Assembly: GCF_032362555.1 (NCBI RefSeq)
Contig: NC_083527.1
Coordinates: forward strand, 5,332,001-5,396,000
DNA length: 64,000 nt
Direction of reading: 5' to 3'
Source of the DNA: Amyelois transitella
Lineage: Eukaryota > Arthropoda > Insecta > Lepidoptera > Pyralidae
Below, one piece after another: positions 53,357 through 64,000 of the stretch. The number at the start of each line of letters is the position of its first letter. Positions within the stretch are counted from its first letter, which is position 1. The translations under genes and the position numbers were made by a program. The notes under the pieces were generated by a model that was not told where the DNA came from, ran no database searches, and saw only the letters and a program-made list of their open reading frames with translations.

Positions 53357-56300
53357 CGTCGGCGGCGCGCGGAGTGCCCCACACCCGCGCTCATGCTCCT
53401 CCCGCTGTTACCGCTCGACTGACCGCCGCCACCCCCCACCCGGCCCTTTATACCCCCCGCTGACGTCACCAGGGACACGCTACTGCGATGGTTGTACGGC
53501 GAGGACGACTAGTTTGAAAATGGAATGGTTCGATTGTTTTCTTCTTTATTGTTATTTTTGAAGGCAGTGCGGTGTGATGAGTTCGATGTTTGAATTTGTA
53601 TAATTTTTATGTCTAGATGTGCGTTCGGATATTTTACGCGCGAAATTTAAAGTTAATTGCGTTGAAATAGCATTTTTTATGCCGATGCGGTATTGAGCTA
53701 CATGGTGTTTTTTTGTTTTCAAGATTGATATTTAACTTCAAATCAACTTGTACAGATAAATTGAAACTTCAGTTTGAACAATAAGTGCCAAAACGGCTTG
53801 AACACAATACGCGTATCTCATCGCGCTGATTGCCCATATTTTGTTAGTCGATTTGGCATTTATAGGTACATTATCGGTATTCACTTTTGCAAATAGTGTT
53901 TTTTTTTTATTATTTCAAATAAGTTTTACGCAACGTCAACTATAAAACCCTATTTTTGATCAATCGAGTAATCTTATATGCGCCATGTCGCTTGATTCTG
54001 CACTGAGTAATCGTGCATAAAAAAACTATATAGCTTTTAGTATACATTGGCAATAGATTATTGTTCATATTATCGTTGATTTCGGTTTGCGAATCTCAAA
54101 ATTAAAGTTCTTTTATCGTGCAATAAACGAGAGAAGAAAAATATTTAAGAGACTAAAATTCAAACGTTTGGTCTATAAACCTATTTTTATGTATTTTTCT
54201 TTTCAGTGAGCATGAACGGTATTTTTATAACTTATATAAAATCGAATATCAAGTCATCATACTTCACTTAAAAATCGCTATGTCTTATAGGTAAATAAAA
54301 AAAAAAAACAATGGTTGTCAAATGCAATCAAATTTTAAATTAAGAATCATTTTTTACAAACGGAACTACCATATAACCACGTTGTTTGAGCTCGAAACGT
54401 AACGCGGTACCTACTGTTGTTTTTGACTCTTTTTAATTTTATTTAGTGAACAAATCATGTTACCATTCACTGTAACTCGACTAAGTAAGTTTTATCAAGT
54501 AATCGAGTAAGTTAGGACCGCCGTTGCCACTACGGCTGTCTGGTCGCGAGTGGAAGCCTTAGTTTATTATAACTGACATTAGCCTGGTCAATATCGAACG
54601 TTGACCCTTTGGTAATACAATTGACGACCAGCGGTAGTTTTATGTCGCTATAAGATTTTGGTGGGTGGCTGAAACGCGGGGGGACTACTCTCAAAATCTT
54701 TATTAAAACCGTCGCTTATCGATTTATTAAAATTAGTCGAGAGTGTACGACGTCCGATATTCACCAGTCGAATGACGTACATTATAGAGTAAATAGTTGT
54801 AATTATTGTACAAAAGAGCACTCGTCTTGTAGGCACATCGTTATGGATTTACCGAGAGATATAAATAATAATTGTGAAATGCATAAAGTTGACATATTTT
54901 CATACGTTTTTGCACGTCGGAACGTCGAACGGTGACGTCAAAGAGTAGTTTTTTACCGTTTTGGCGGGAACGCGTCTCGATTTTTTTTTAAATCTATTAT
55001 TTGGGTGGTTGCGAAAAAATTGGGCAAAGGAATCTTTTGACTTGTGTTTAACAAGATTCTACTAGATAAATACTTATACATATGTATTTGATGGAAAATA
55101 TTTTAATATTTCCCATACAATTTTTAATAAAATTTACACATATTTTTGACATATGTTCAATGAAATAATGACAAAAGATAATTATTAATTTTGACAACAT
55201 GCAAATAAAAACGTTATCTGAAAATTTAATATAATTCTTATTTACATGGATATATTCATAATTCGCATCATCATAATGTTGTAAATATTTTTTAATTGCT
55301 TTTATTGACTTGTCCGAAAGAGAGTTTCTTTTGGCATGGATAAATAAATGGCAATATGTAGCCAGACATGAAACTGCTACAGAAAGTAGCGCGTCTAGTC
55401 GTTTGGTAACTTAACTAGCAGAGGTTTTCTCCCGCTGTGGGTTTTTGAGAATAATAGTATGTAGTTTAAAACAATCGTGTTATTTCGTACTTTTTTATTT
55501 CCGATTTTATATGTGGGGCCGTTAAGGCGCTTTCCCGCCCAAAACAATGGCTGCTATTGTAGCGTTAGCGTATTTAATTAAGAATTCACGACCAATAATT
55601 ATAATTAAATTGTGAACTTGATAATTTCATAGTGAAAGAGATGATAATAATAGTGACTGAATGTAACAACAGTTTGTCTTTTCGGGCTTCCAGTATACTA
55701 AATATTTCATTTTATTGACAATCTAATGTTCTCTCATTTTATCCCCAATTTTGACGTCAACAATTATCATTCTATCCCAGTGGAAGTTTCTATCAGTAAT
55801 ATATTAAGCTAGCTTTCTTCGTTTGCACTGTAAATAAATGAATTTGAAATTAGACGCTAATATTTATTGATCACCGATTTTTTTTTACAATCACGTAGTG
55901 AAGTGTTAGCTTATAGAAAAATTATACATTTTTAAATACACATGATTTATCATGTCCACCATTTTGAGTAATTTGCAATGTCAAAATTCAGCCTTTATTT
56001 CTGGCTAAGGTTTAATATATATTTGCGTGAAATGACAGACCGAAATATTTTAAATTTTGTTTTTTTTTTTTAATGATTTTTGTCCTGATACTGCTAAATA
56101 TCGATGCAGTTACTGATAAATGATATAAAAATACGCGTTTTTTTCCACTGAAGTCTAATTCTAACCTTTATCAATTCAAAATTAAATATATATTTTTAAT
56201 CCAATATATTTTCTATTCCGCTAATATATATTAAATCGTGTGTGTTTCTTATAAAAATTCCGTATAAATAATTACCTAATAGATATAATATTTGCACGAT

Positions 56301-57992
56301 TAAGTTGCGGTTCCTAACTCCTAGGGGATATTTACCCAAAGCAATAATTTGTGGATGTGAGAATTAGTTTAATTTTTTACTCCATTTTTTACCTTGTCCC
56401 TTTGTGATTCCATTCCTTCGAGCCCTTTTTCTGTTTGTAGACGTAGCCGGCGCACACGCTTATTGGAGGAATGTTATAATGACTATACAATTGAAATTTT
56501 AAAATCATTCTGTATAAAATTGTTGTTCCTTTTGCCTAACTAAACTTTCGATTGATGTAAGAAGTTGATTATTAAAATTCGTCAACAGATTTTTTAAAAT
56601 TTCTGGTTACCTAAGAATAAAAAAGCCATACCTAAGTTTCAAATTTTCATTTTGATCAGTGATCAAATCTGATCAATGATCACGTATAGATCCTTTCAAC
56701 CAATCAGATTACGATTTCCAACGAACTTGTTTCCTTGAATTAGACAATAATAACACAGAATTAACATATGATACATAACCTTTACACAAAACCTTACACT
56801 TAAAACACATTAATATAATATAATCTATCCAATATTTTTGTCAGTAATGAATGCAAAAAACACTATTACTGCGATGTAGTAGCTCCTCCAAAAGGCATGT
56901 GCGTCAAACATATTATTTGGTCACAATATTTGATAATCCCACGTTTTTACAATGTTCAATGTTCATAGGTACAGTGATAGATCTAAAATACAAACCGTTT
57001 AGTATGTAGTATCGTATTGAGAATATTTTTATTATAAGAATATAATGCCTGATACAATTGTGCCCTTTTAATGTGTGCCGTGACGAAGCTGTGTGTTTCT
57101 TAGCTTAGCAGGAGGCTGCTGGGTGGCGGCCATTAAAAAAAATGTTAATTTTTTTTTAAAATATCAATTAGTTAATATCGGTCCGGCCGATGTACAATCT
57201 CTTGTAAATTTTTATGTATAGACGGGGAAATTAATATATGTTATATGTTAAGTCATTGTTTTATTTTTCAAATGTATTTTTTGGGAGTTGTTGTATATAG
57301 GTGCCGAGTCTGCGAAGACGTATCCGATAGGAATGCAACGCCTTATACTGTAATTAATATGAAATGCTAGCTTGTACTGTATAAAGTTAGTGGACCGACT
57401 CTCAAATAGTTGTGTATATGGGTGTATAGTTATCCTTCTAGTGTTTTTGTTTTGTTTTTTTTTTTATTTTCAACTAATTGATAGTAATTTATGCCGATAA
57501 AATATATTATATATGTAGGAGAAAGAAATACAAATAGTTGTACTATACATATAGCATAGGGGACACCACACAAGAGTTATAGCTTATAGTTTTGGTATGT
57601 AAACATTATATAACATGTAAATAGATTGCAGAAATAGTAAATAAAAGAATTGATACAATAAATTGTAACATTATGTTATTGTAATATTTTTTCTAGATCG
57701 TGTTAATAGCTAGGCGTTGCCTGCGTTAGGACAATGATAAGATCGCCTGTAATTATTTTTGTTGCTGGCAAGTTACGACGTTTCGTCTTTCCGATTTTTT
57801 ATTGTGCATTATTTTCTGTAAGTTGCTTTCACTGTCGTTCTAGATTATTTTTAAAATCATATAATTATATTCATAAAGTACGATGAGTCATGGTGAATTA
57901 TTATCATATTATTATGAATGAAAAGAAATAAGGAATATTATTGTTCTGCTATTATTAAATTTGTAAAGTTAGTTTATTAATAAATGAATAAA
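53357..57992 (+). other. Ncoa6: Probable long 3' UTR of NCOA6
   Basis: No coding exon follows the stop codon at 53354-53356. The next poly(A) signals that look credible are at 57640-57645 and the pair at 57979-57984 and 57987-57992. Unusually for this window, the 4.6 kb contain no recognisable interspersed repeat, which fits transcribed and constrained sequence. A TGTATATA Pumilio-type site is at 57292-57299. CpG-containing segments at 54500-55600 include a TGACGTCA at 54933-54940 and E2F-like motifs at 54959-54970 and 55531-55544, so a separate transcription unit is also possible. Confidence 0.5.
57979..57992 (+). terminator. Ncoa6: Candidate distal poly(A) signals, NCOA6
   Basis: Two AATAAA hexamers. 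An alternative signal lies at 57640-57645. Which one is used cannot be decided from sequence. Confidence 0.4.
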
Positions 57993-58549
57993 AATATTAT
58001 GTTGTTTCCTTTTGTTTTCTGTTACTGAGCTTAGAAAGAAAAAACCTAAAACTGAAGATTCTCTGAAAATAAGCATGGGCGTGTTCTTCCTTCTGCCTTT
58101 TTGGAACTGAATCTTGTGGGGGGTACTGCTCTATCTAAGTACGAGAGAATATAGAATAATACATGATACTAATCTCTTATTGGAATGTTGGAATATATAT
58201 AGCAGATTTTCGACTAAAGTAATCAAAACCTATTGTGGTTGTTCAAGTCTTGTTACCATTTAGCTCTATCTATTCTGTAAAGGATAAAGATGTGATAAGT
58301 GTGTTTATGATTTATGATAAGTGGACGTCACATTAACCGGGCTGCTTCGAGAGAAGGGCTGCTAGCAGGTTTTGATTACTTACAAAAGAAATTTACTGGT
58401 CCAGGTCTTTTACGTAAATGTCAAACTAGCTATTCTTTCCGGCTATTAAGCAGCTACATGGCTTCAACGACAAAATATAACGAGACACCGGGTTCAGCCA
58501 CTTGTTAAAGTAGTTACAGTGTAGATTCATCAGTGGTTCTTCGCCCTGG

Positions 58550-58650
58550 CGTTAGTCCCTCTATGGCCTTGCGAGGTCGGGGTGTGCTCTTTGACCATGA
58601 TCATGGATTAAGTAAGTCAGGTTTTGTAAATGAGCGACTTCTATTAGACC
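58550..58650 (+). repeat. Family G repeat fragment
   Basis: Contains 'gattaagtaagtcaggtttt' and 'gcgacttctattagacc', like 3735-3860. It is cut by the LTR fragment that starts at 58651. Confidence 0.4.
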
Positions 58651-59103
58651 TGTAGCGACATCTATACGCCACAAGTCACAAAAATAAAATCACGCGACTC
58701 TATCAGTCTAAAACAGCGAACAACCTAAATCACGCAAGCAGATTTCACGGATTGGAGCATACAACATACAACCTCCGACATAACTTATTGACAAAACTTT
58801 TATTGACAAAATCTTTAAAAATATTATTTTTGTTGTTTTTAATTTATGTGTATTCAAATTTAATTTCATTATTCAAATTTTTTATATGATTTAATATGGT
58901 TAACTTAATATGATATACCTGTGTTTCAAATTGTAAAGTGTGATAATTGTAATAGGTGTAAACCGTTTTTGTCACAATAAATAAATAAATAAATAAAATA
59001 AAGAAATAACATCGTCAGTCGCGCGGTTCCACAGGCATAACACCAGCCTGGCGGAAGATCTTCCCTTTGCGGCGGTCGAGCCCGAACTATCGCTCCCGCT
59101 ACA
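58651..59103 (+). mobile_element. Solo LTR of TRIM family, split by a retroposon
   Basis: The two parts (58651-58784 and 59006-59103) together match the 255-bp LTR at 39383: TGTAGCGACATC start, 'agatttcacggattggagca', 'ggcataacaccagcctggcg' and CCCGCTACA end. A 221-bp insert separates them. No target duplication for the LTR itself is visible. Confidence 0.7.
58785..59005 (+). mobile_element. Short retroposon inside the solo LTR
   Basis: The insert is flanked by a 5-bp duplication, ataac (58780-58784 and 59006-59010). It ends in an A-rich tail of repeated AATA, as expected for target-primed retroposition. The body is AT-rich and not recognised. Confidence 0.6.
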
Positions 59104-59749
59104 AACTTCTGCATCAGGGGAACTAAATCCCTATTAAGTCATAGTAAAAGATGCACTACATGAATGTCCTTATTACATTAGACAATAGATTAAATAAAAT
59201 GAAATAGTTCTATAAGTGCCAGGAATCGGATGGTACAGTATCAGATACAGAGTACAAAGTAATGCTATGTGTACCTACTGATGTAACAAAGTTGTACACA
59301 TGATGTTAACAAAGGATTATTAATTTATATATTACTAGTTGATGTCCGCGACTGTGTTCACCGAAAAATTTCACTGATAAACTCTCATCCCCTATTTTAA
59401 TATGTTCTCTCTTCTCTTTTTTATTGCAATAAACTTATTTTTGCGTTACAAAGTAGCCTTTGTTCTTTCTCAGTGTAAACTTTATCTCTAATAAATTTCA
59501 TCAAAATCTTCAATTTCTATTCTTCCGTGATGATTGGTGGTGACTACAATAGATAAAAAGTAAAGTAAGTAAAATGTTAATATAGGTAATAAATAAGGAA
59601 AAAGTTTTTAGAATTGTAGATAAAAAATACTATAGGTACTCTATCTACGTTCAGAATTGATGAAAGAAGCATGATGCATGCGTAAAAAGGAGCGTCATAT
59701 CTGTCAACTGTCAAAAGGTATCGATGAAAACAAGCCAACAAAATGGTTT

Positions 59750-59904
59750 ACCCTGATTGGTTGTAAATGAATGTATAGATAAACTGACCAATGAACGTAG
59801 TTTTTTCTTATCTTGTGCGAAACCCGAAACAAGAAACAGGCTAAGCGAAATCTACTTGCTGTGATTGATTCTACGAAAAAGTTGAGAAATTTCCAAAATA
59901 TAAA
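59750..59904 (+). promoter_or_regulatory. COX6C: COX6C promoter and non-coding first exon
   Basis: Two CCAAT boxes in opposite orientation (ATTGG at 59756-59760, CCAAT at 59788-59792) precede a probable 5' UTR exon ending at 59904 with a strong donor (gtaagt). No TATA box is evident. The first intron would run to 60728, immediately before the ATG. Confidence 0.5.
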
Positions 59905-60728
59905 GTAAGTTAATGTTTTTTATGTTATTTGGCCAAAATTGATCACTATTTTAAACTTTCTTCAATAATTTTCGTAATAATTACCTTAAATTTATTTTAA
60001 ACAACAATGTTATGTAAGACGGGTGTCCGTCCATTATTTCTTGATCCCTAATCATTGTTGGCGTTTATTTCGAATTGAGAATATATTTTATCGCCTCAAT
60101 AACTAATCTGGATGTCTCTCTGTTAATCAATTCATCAGTTAGTTAAAAAAAAACTAAAAATTAAAATTATTTTTTATGAATTCTAACCACAAAGTTAAAA
60201 TTAAAAGACAGGCTTTTTAATAAGCACAGGCCAGGATATTCGGTGAAGGTATATGATTAGAATTAAGTAGAATCAATTAATTAGCATTAAGGCAAACCAA
60301 GAGGGCCAAATTCTGGAAAAGAGACTAACAGTGTGTTGAAAAATTATAATGTATCAACGATCATTTGACACTTGATACAGATATTTGATTGATTTGATAA
60401 TCGATACAATATTAATTGAACTGCAAATATCAAAAACTATGCCACTGTGACTAGCAACATCATACTGAAACATTCAGATACTTAAAATCCTTTAGTCTTG
60501 AAATGACTAAAAGGCCACTTTCAACTGGATGAAATACATTTCATTTATCAATTTATTTTATTTTTAATGTAAAGATGTGGTCTCTACCTACTCCTCCTCC
60601 TCATCATTCATGATTTTATATAATGTATATAATACTTTTATTGGTAGATTTATAAATTTGACCCAAATAATAACAAACAGAAATCCAAATTCATGATGTG
60701 CTCATGTATGTACTTACGTTTAAAACAG

Positions 60729-61587
60729 ATGGCTGGAGACAAGGCCGTAGCCACCGTCAGCAAGCCACAGATGCGTGGACTCCTCAACTCGGCAATCAAG
60801 CGCAACTTGACCATCTCCATCACCCTGGCCGTCATCTCAGGGTTCGCCTTCAAGTTCATTGTGGGCAATGAGCGCAAGAGGAAGTACGCTGAATTCTACA
60901 GGTAATTATAATTTTATTCTTTTCTATAACTTGTGTTCGGAAGGATTTTCAGCTAAAGATAGACTTTACTACGAGAACAGCTAAACGAGAATTCCCCATG
61001 GAATCCCTGGTGAAAAAATGTACCACAGGTAAATAGTAATATAACACTTTCTCCATGAGACTACTGGGTGAAAATCGTCGCACTTGTCCCACAACTCAGT
61101 GGGTTAGACAGGATTTATGTCTTATAAAAAAACTCCATCATCAGAAAACATATTGTAGCTAGGGGTTTCACCTATACATGGTCGTATCCCCACCCAATGC
61201 ACACCTTTCATTTAACCAATGTTTTATTATGTGATAAGTATAATTTGAATTTGATGAAATCGAGATTAAAATAGTGACAGGTTGCTAGCCCATCGCCTAC
61301 AAAGGGAATCCCAAGTTTGTAAGCCTATACCTTAGTCACCTTTTACGACATCCCTGGGAAATATATTGAGTGGTTCTATTCTAAAGTGCCAGAAAATACA
61401 TGGTACTAATCTGACTCAAATTTCCAAGAAAAAAATATCTAATAGTAATATTTATATAATGAAAAGAATAACATTACAATTTATTTGTTTAAAGTAAAAA
61501 AAAAAAACAATTACTTCTTGCAGGACATACGACGCTGAGAAGGAGTTTGAGGAGATGAGGAAGAAGGGACTTTTCCAATCATGCTGA
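60729..61587 (+). CDS. COX6C: Cytochrome c oxidase subunit 6C (cyclope)
   Basis: Two coding exons, 60729-60901 and 61524-61587, encode 78 residues, the normal length for this inner-membrane subunit of complex IV. There is no cleavable presequence. Residues 14-25 contain the conserved KPQMRGLLNSAIKRNL block, followed by one transmembrane helix at about 26-45 (TISITLAVISGFAFKFIV). A basic KRKYAEFYR stretch follows, and the C-terminus is YDAEKEFEEMRKKGLFQSC. The ATG begins exactly at the splice acceptor (aaaacag|ATG). A poly(A) signal at 61634-61639 gives a very short 3' UTR. This is the second nuclear complex IV subunit in the window. Confidence 0.95.
61235..61420 (-). repeat. Family B repeat in COX6C intron 2
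   Basis: Reverse partial copy from 'gaaatcgagattaaaatagt' to 'aagtgccagaaaatacatgg', covering the 5' half; the tail is missing. Confidence 0.5.
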
Positions 61588-61633
61588 AAGTCAGGCGTTT
61601 AGTGTAGTATTATTGTATGCTGTGAATAATGTT

Positions 61634-61639
61634 AATAAA
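61634..61639 (+). terminator. COX6C: Poly(A) signal, COX6C
   Basis: AATAAA 46 bases after the stop codon. The convergent zinc-finger gene ends about 240 bases further on. Confidence 0.6.
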
Positions 61640-61881
61640 TCAATTATGATTTAATTTATTTAGTTTCTTTTTTATTATGTCCTGTTGTTCCGGAGACAGC
61701 CCTTTGATTTTCTTTTCTTCTGAGATTTTTGTCAAACATCCTCTTTTTAGAATGAAGGATGCAGAGAATGAGTATATCTTTACACTTGCCACTATTCCTA
61801 CACACTTGCAAGCTCGTACAAGCCATGCATAAAAAGAATCCATAATATAAAATGTATTTATTAATCCTACAATAATTCATC

Positions 61882-63319
61882 TTATTCTAAATCTACCCTC
61901 TTTTTGCTTATAGACAAATCTATTGGTAGTTCCTGTTCTTCGACCATAGACACTTCCGCCTTCTCGTTGTGGCGTATCAAGCCATAGAGAGGGACAGGTA
62001 GAGTGAAGTCCACTTCTGGGACTGTCTGTTTTGACGCAGACTGAGCTTGAGGGCATTTGTTGCGAGCGTGCAGCCTAAAAATAATGAGGGTTTTACAAAA
62101 AAGTTTCATAAATCAGTTATGCCGTGTAGTTCCCGGCATCAATACAAAAAATAATAGGACCACTCGCATCTCTTTTCCATGGATGTCGTAAAAGGCGACT
62201 AAGGAATAGGCTTACAAACTTGCGATTCTTTTTAAGGCGATGGACTAGCAACCTGTCACTATTTGAATCTCAATTCTATCATTAAGCCGAATCGCTGAAC
62301 GTGGCCATTCAGTCTTTCCAAGACTGTTGGCTCTGTCTACCCCGCAAGGGATATAGACGTGACCATACGTATGTATGTATGTAAGAATAAAATAAACTTT
62401 TTTAAATCCGATCTTTTCAGTTTTCCCCAACACTAGCTAAACTAATACCAAACTCACTTGTATTTGCGACACGCTTCGTCTCTGTGGCGGTCGAGGTACC
62501 GCCGCTGGCTGAACGCCTTGCCGCACTCCACGCAGCACCACTGCCAGCTGTGGTGGCCGCGCGTGCGCTGGTGCGCGCGCAGGTTCGATCTGACGAAATA
62601 ACGATGTCCTGGTAGAAGGTCGGGTCAAAGTACCTACCTTAAACCGCCGAGTTTGCATGAAGAGAGTTGTGAATGTGGATGAAAGTACGCAGAGGTCGTG
62701 GTAAGTGGAAGTATGCAGTCTTTGCCTTCCCCTCCGGGAAAGAGGCGTGATTTTATTTATGTTTGTATGTAATGATATGAATTTAGTGAAATAATAATCT
62801 GATGTGTTGCTCTAAAAAGAGAAATTCATCATATCTGATGAACCAAAGAGTCCATTATATGTATGTAAATAAATTTACGTATCAATCAAGTATATTAGTT
62901 GAGCATAAAGCTTGAAGTGGTAAAAATACAACAAAACATACAACACATGCAAAAAGCCTTAAAAATATTCTTGAGCAATAAAAATTTTCGAATTTATAAA
63001 TAACCTACTTATTAATAGGTGTTAATAATAGAACTCCATCTCTTTTTGTTTGTAGACTCTCTCTGTCTACCTCGCAAGAGATAAATACATGATTTTGTAT
63101 CTGTACTGCACGTATGTTCATAAATTCAGTACCGATCAGCGAAAGTCCTTCCACAGTGCGGATGGGGGCACGGAAAGGGCCGCTCCCCCGTGTGGAGTCT
63201 GAGGTGACCTTTTAACACCCAGGGCCGGTCGAAGCCCTTTCCACAGTAACCACAAGTGTGACTGTTGCGAAGACCTGCACGAGGGGAAGACCACGGCAGC
63301 TTCAACGCACAAACTGGAT
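61882..63319 (-). CDS. Snail/scratch-like C2H2 zinc-finger protein, 3' portion
   Basis: Three exons are seen, in transcript order 63319-63133, 62589-62458 and 62074-61882, joining in frame (about 170 residues). The 5' exons lie beyond 63319 or outside the window; exon 1 here must be preceded by one base of a split codon. Finger 1 is [21 protein letters not shown]. Finger 2 is split by an intron at FADR|SNLRAH and has C-X4-C spacing. Finger 3 is [19 protein letters not shown] with Cys as last ligand (C2HC). GKxFxRPWxLxGH, TGERPF and FADRSNLRAH are signatures of the Snail superfamily of repressors. The C-terminal tail contains [10 protein letters not shown]; PxDLS motifs recruit the corepressor CtBP. 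Unlike classical Snail, where fingers are N-terminal to little else, a 60-residue tail follows. The exact paralogue is not assigned. Confidence 0.82.
62110..62390 (+). repeat. Family B repeat in zinc-finger gene intron
   Basis: Near-complete copy from 'gccgtgtagttcccggcatc' to 'tagacgtgaccatacgtatg' plus a (TATG)n tail. Starts 36 bases from the last exon. Confidence 0.65.
62603..62770 (+). repeat. Family A LINE fragment abutting a splice acceptor
   Basis: Plus-strand copy ('gatgtcctggtagaaggtcg' to 'gaggcgtgattttatttatg') that begins only ~14 bases from the 5' end of the zinc-finger exon at 62589. The polypyrimidine and branch-point region of that intron must therefore overlap repeat sequence. 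Confidence 0.6.
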
Positions 63320-63387
63320 CTGCAAATGAGCGAGATTCTAAGAGTCCAAAGACGTCTACCGTCTTTTGACGGATATATACATAGGTA

Positions 63388-63622
63388 CATATATATACAG
63401 GACAAATTACACTGATTGAGTTAGCCTCGAAGTAAGTCCGAAACTTGTGTTACGAGATTAACTCAACGATACTATATTTTATAATAAATACTTATGATAG
63501 ATAAACATCCAAGACCCCCGGCCAATCAGAGAAAGTTCGTTTCTCATCATTGCCCGACCGGGATTCGAACCCGGGACCTCCGGTGTCACAGACAAGCGTA
63601 TTACCGCTGCGCCACAGAGGCG
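63388..63622 (-). repeat. tRNA-derived SINE, well preserved
   Basis: Reverse copy with intact A-box region (minus strand 'gcctctgtggcgcagcggta') and B box GGTTCGAATCC. It is the best copy of the family in the window and lies upstream of the visible zinc-finger exons. Confidence 0.75.
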
Positions 63623-63799
63623 GATAGTTTTTGGCAAAGGCTGTTAAGTCCGTTGGATCTAGGTAATTTTGTGAAGGTTCTCGTTAAATCAGAGTCAAAT
63701 GTTCGAAGTAGCGAACAACATAGGGCCGGTCATTGCTGGGATGTGTTGACCATGACAGCTTTAGTTAGTGCAAAACCAGGAAGGATCTGAAAATAAGTT

Positions 63800-63965
63800 A
63801 TTCTGTTTCTTGAGCGGATATCTTTTGGTAAGGGTTCTCGTAAGACAGCTAGGAGTCTTCAGTGGCTTTTAAAGGCTAGGGTTGATTAAAGCCTTTCTCA
63901 CAGAAACCACAAGTGTGACTGTTGTATCACGGCATTTTAAAGGTCAGATTGGATATGAAAACAGT
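63800..63965 (-). pseudogene. Degenerate duplicate of the zinc-finger exon
   Basis: On the minus strand, about 63925-63906 is identical over 20 bases to the finger-1 exon (plus strand 'aaccacaagtgtgactgttg'). The similarity continues through the GKGF and 'ttaaaag' regions. Translation gives SHTCGFCEKGFNQP then a stop where the functional copy has Trp. The right-hand part has a deletion relative to the intact exon. It is a decayed partial duplication. Confidence 0.65.
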
Positions 63966-64000
63966 AAAAAAAATCACAAGTCCATGGACTGTTACACTGA

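Noticed and set aside
1-64000. CRISPR array, operon-like gene cassette or horizontally acquired bacterial genes
   Set aside because: No regularly spaced direct repeats with unique spacers, no intronless bacterial-type gene clusters; the recurrent short sequences are interspersed transposon families.

Overview
The window looks like nuclear DNA of a moth or butterfly (Lepidoptera). It is AT-rich, with intron-containing genes whose products are insect-like. It is packed with interspersed repeats of the lepidopteran kind: tRNA-derived SINEs, Lep1/Helitron-like elements, short repeats ending in (TATG)n, and small LTR and TIR elements. No bacterial or plasmid feature is present.

Layout. 1-9317 is repeat-dense with no credible gene; it holds two inverted repeat pairs, a perfect 43-bp palindrome and a short tandem satellite. 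9318-13679 is a complete, apparently very young Ty1/copia retrotransposon with one intact ORF. 16525-18035 is a three-exon gene for a small secreted six-cysteine protein (DUF4787-like); its first intron carries a TIR transposon. 19584-23074 is COX5B (4 exons). About 24000-29316 is SNAPC1/SNAP43 (7 coding exons seen, first coding exon uncertain). 31855-32979, minus strand, is a CCDC102A-type coiled-coil protein. About 36960-53356 is NCOA6 (a 5' UTR exon plus 9 coding exons, 1642 aa), followed by up to 4.6 kb of probable 3' UTR. 60729-61587 is COX6C. 61882-63319, minus strand, is the 3' half of a snail/scratch-like C2H2 zinc-finger gene with a CtBP-type PIDLS motif, followed near the right edge by a degenerate copy of its zinc-finger exon.

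How the genes relate. The genes are housekeeping or regulatory and do not form an operon-like system. COX5B and COX6C are both nuclear-encoded subunits of mitochondrial complex IV. SNAPC1 serves snRNA-gene transcription, and NCOA6 is a nuclear-receptor coactivator of the MLL3/4-type (Trr) COMPASS complex. All splice models join in frame when traced by hand.

The most interesting material is the mobile DNA: the intact Copia, a TRIM-like LTR element with no protein-coding domain, a TIR family whose longer copy keeps a THAP zinc-finger start, two hAT-like MITEs, a LINE/SINE pair sharing a 3' tail, and several near-perfect hairpins. I found no convincing novel defence or biosynthetic system.
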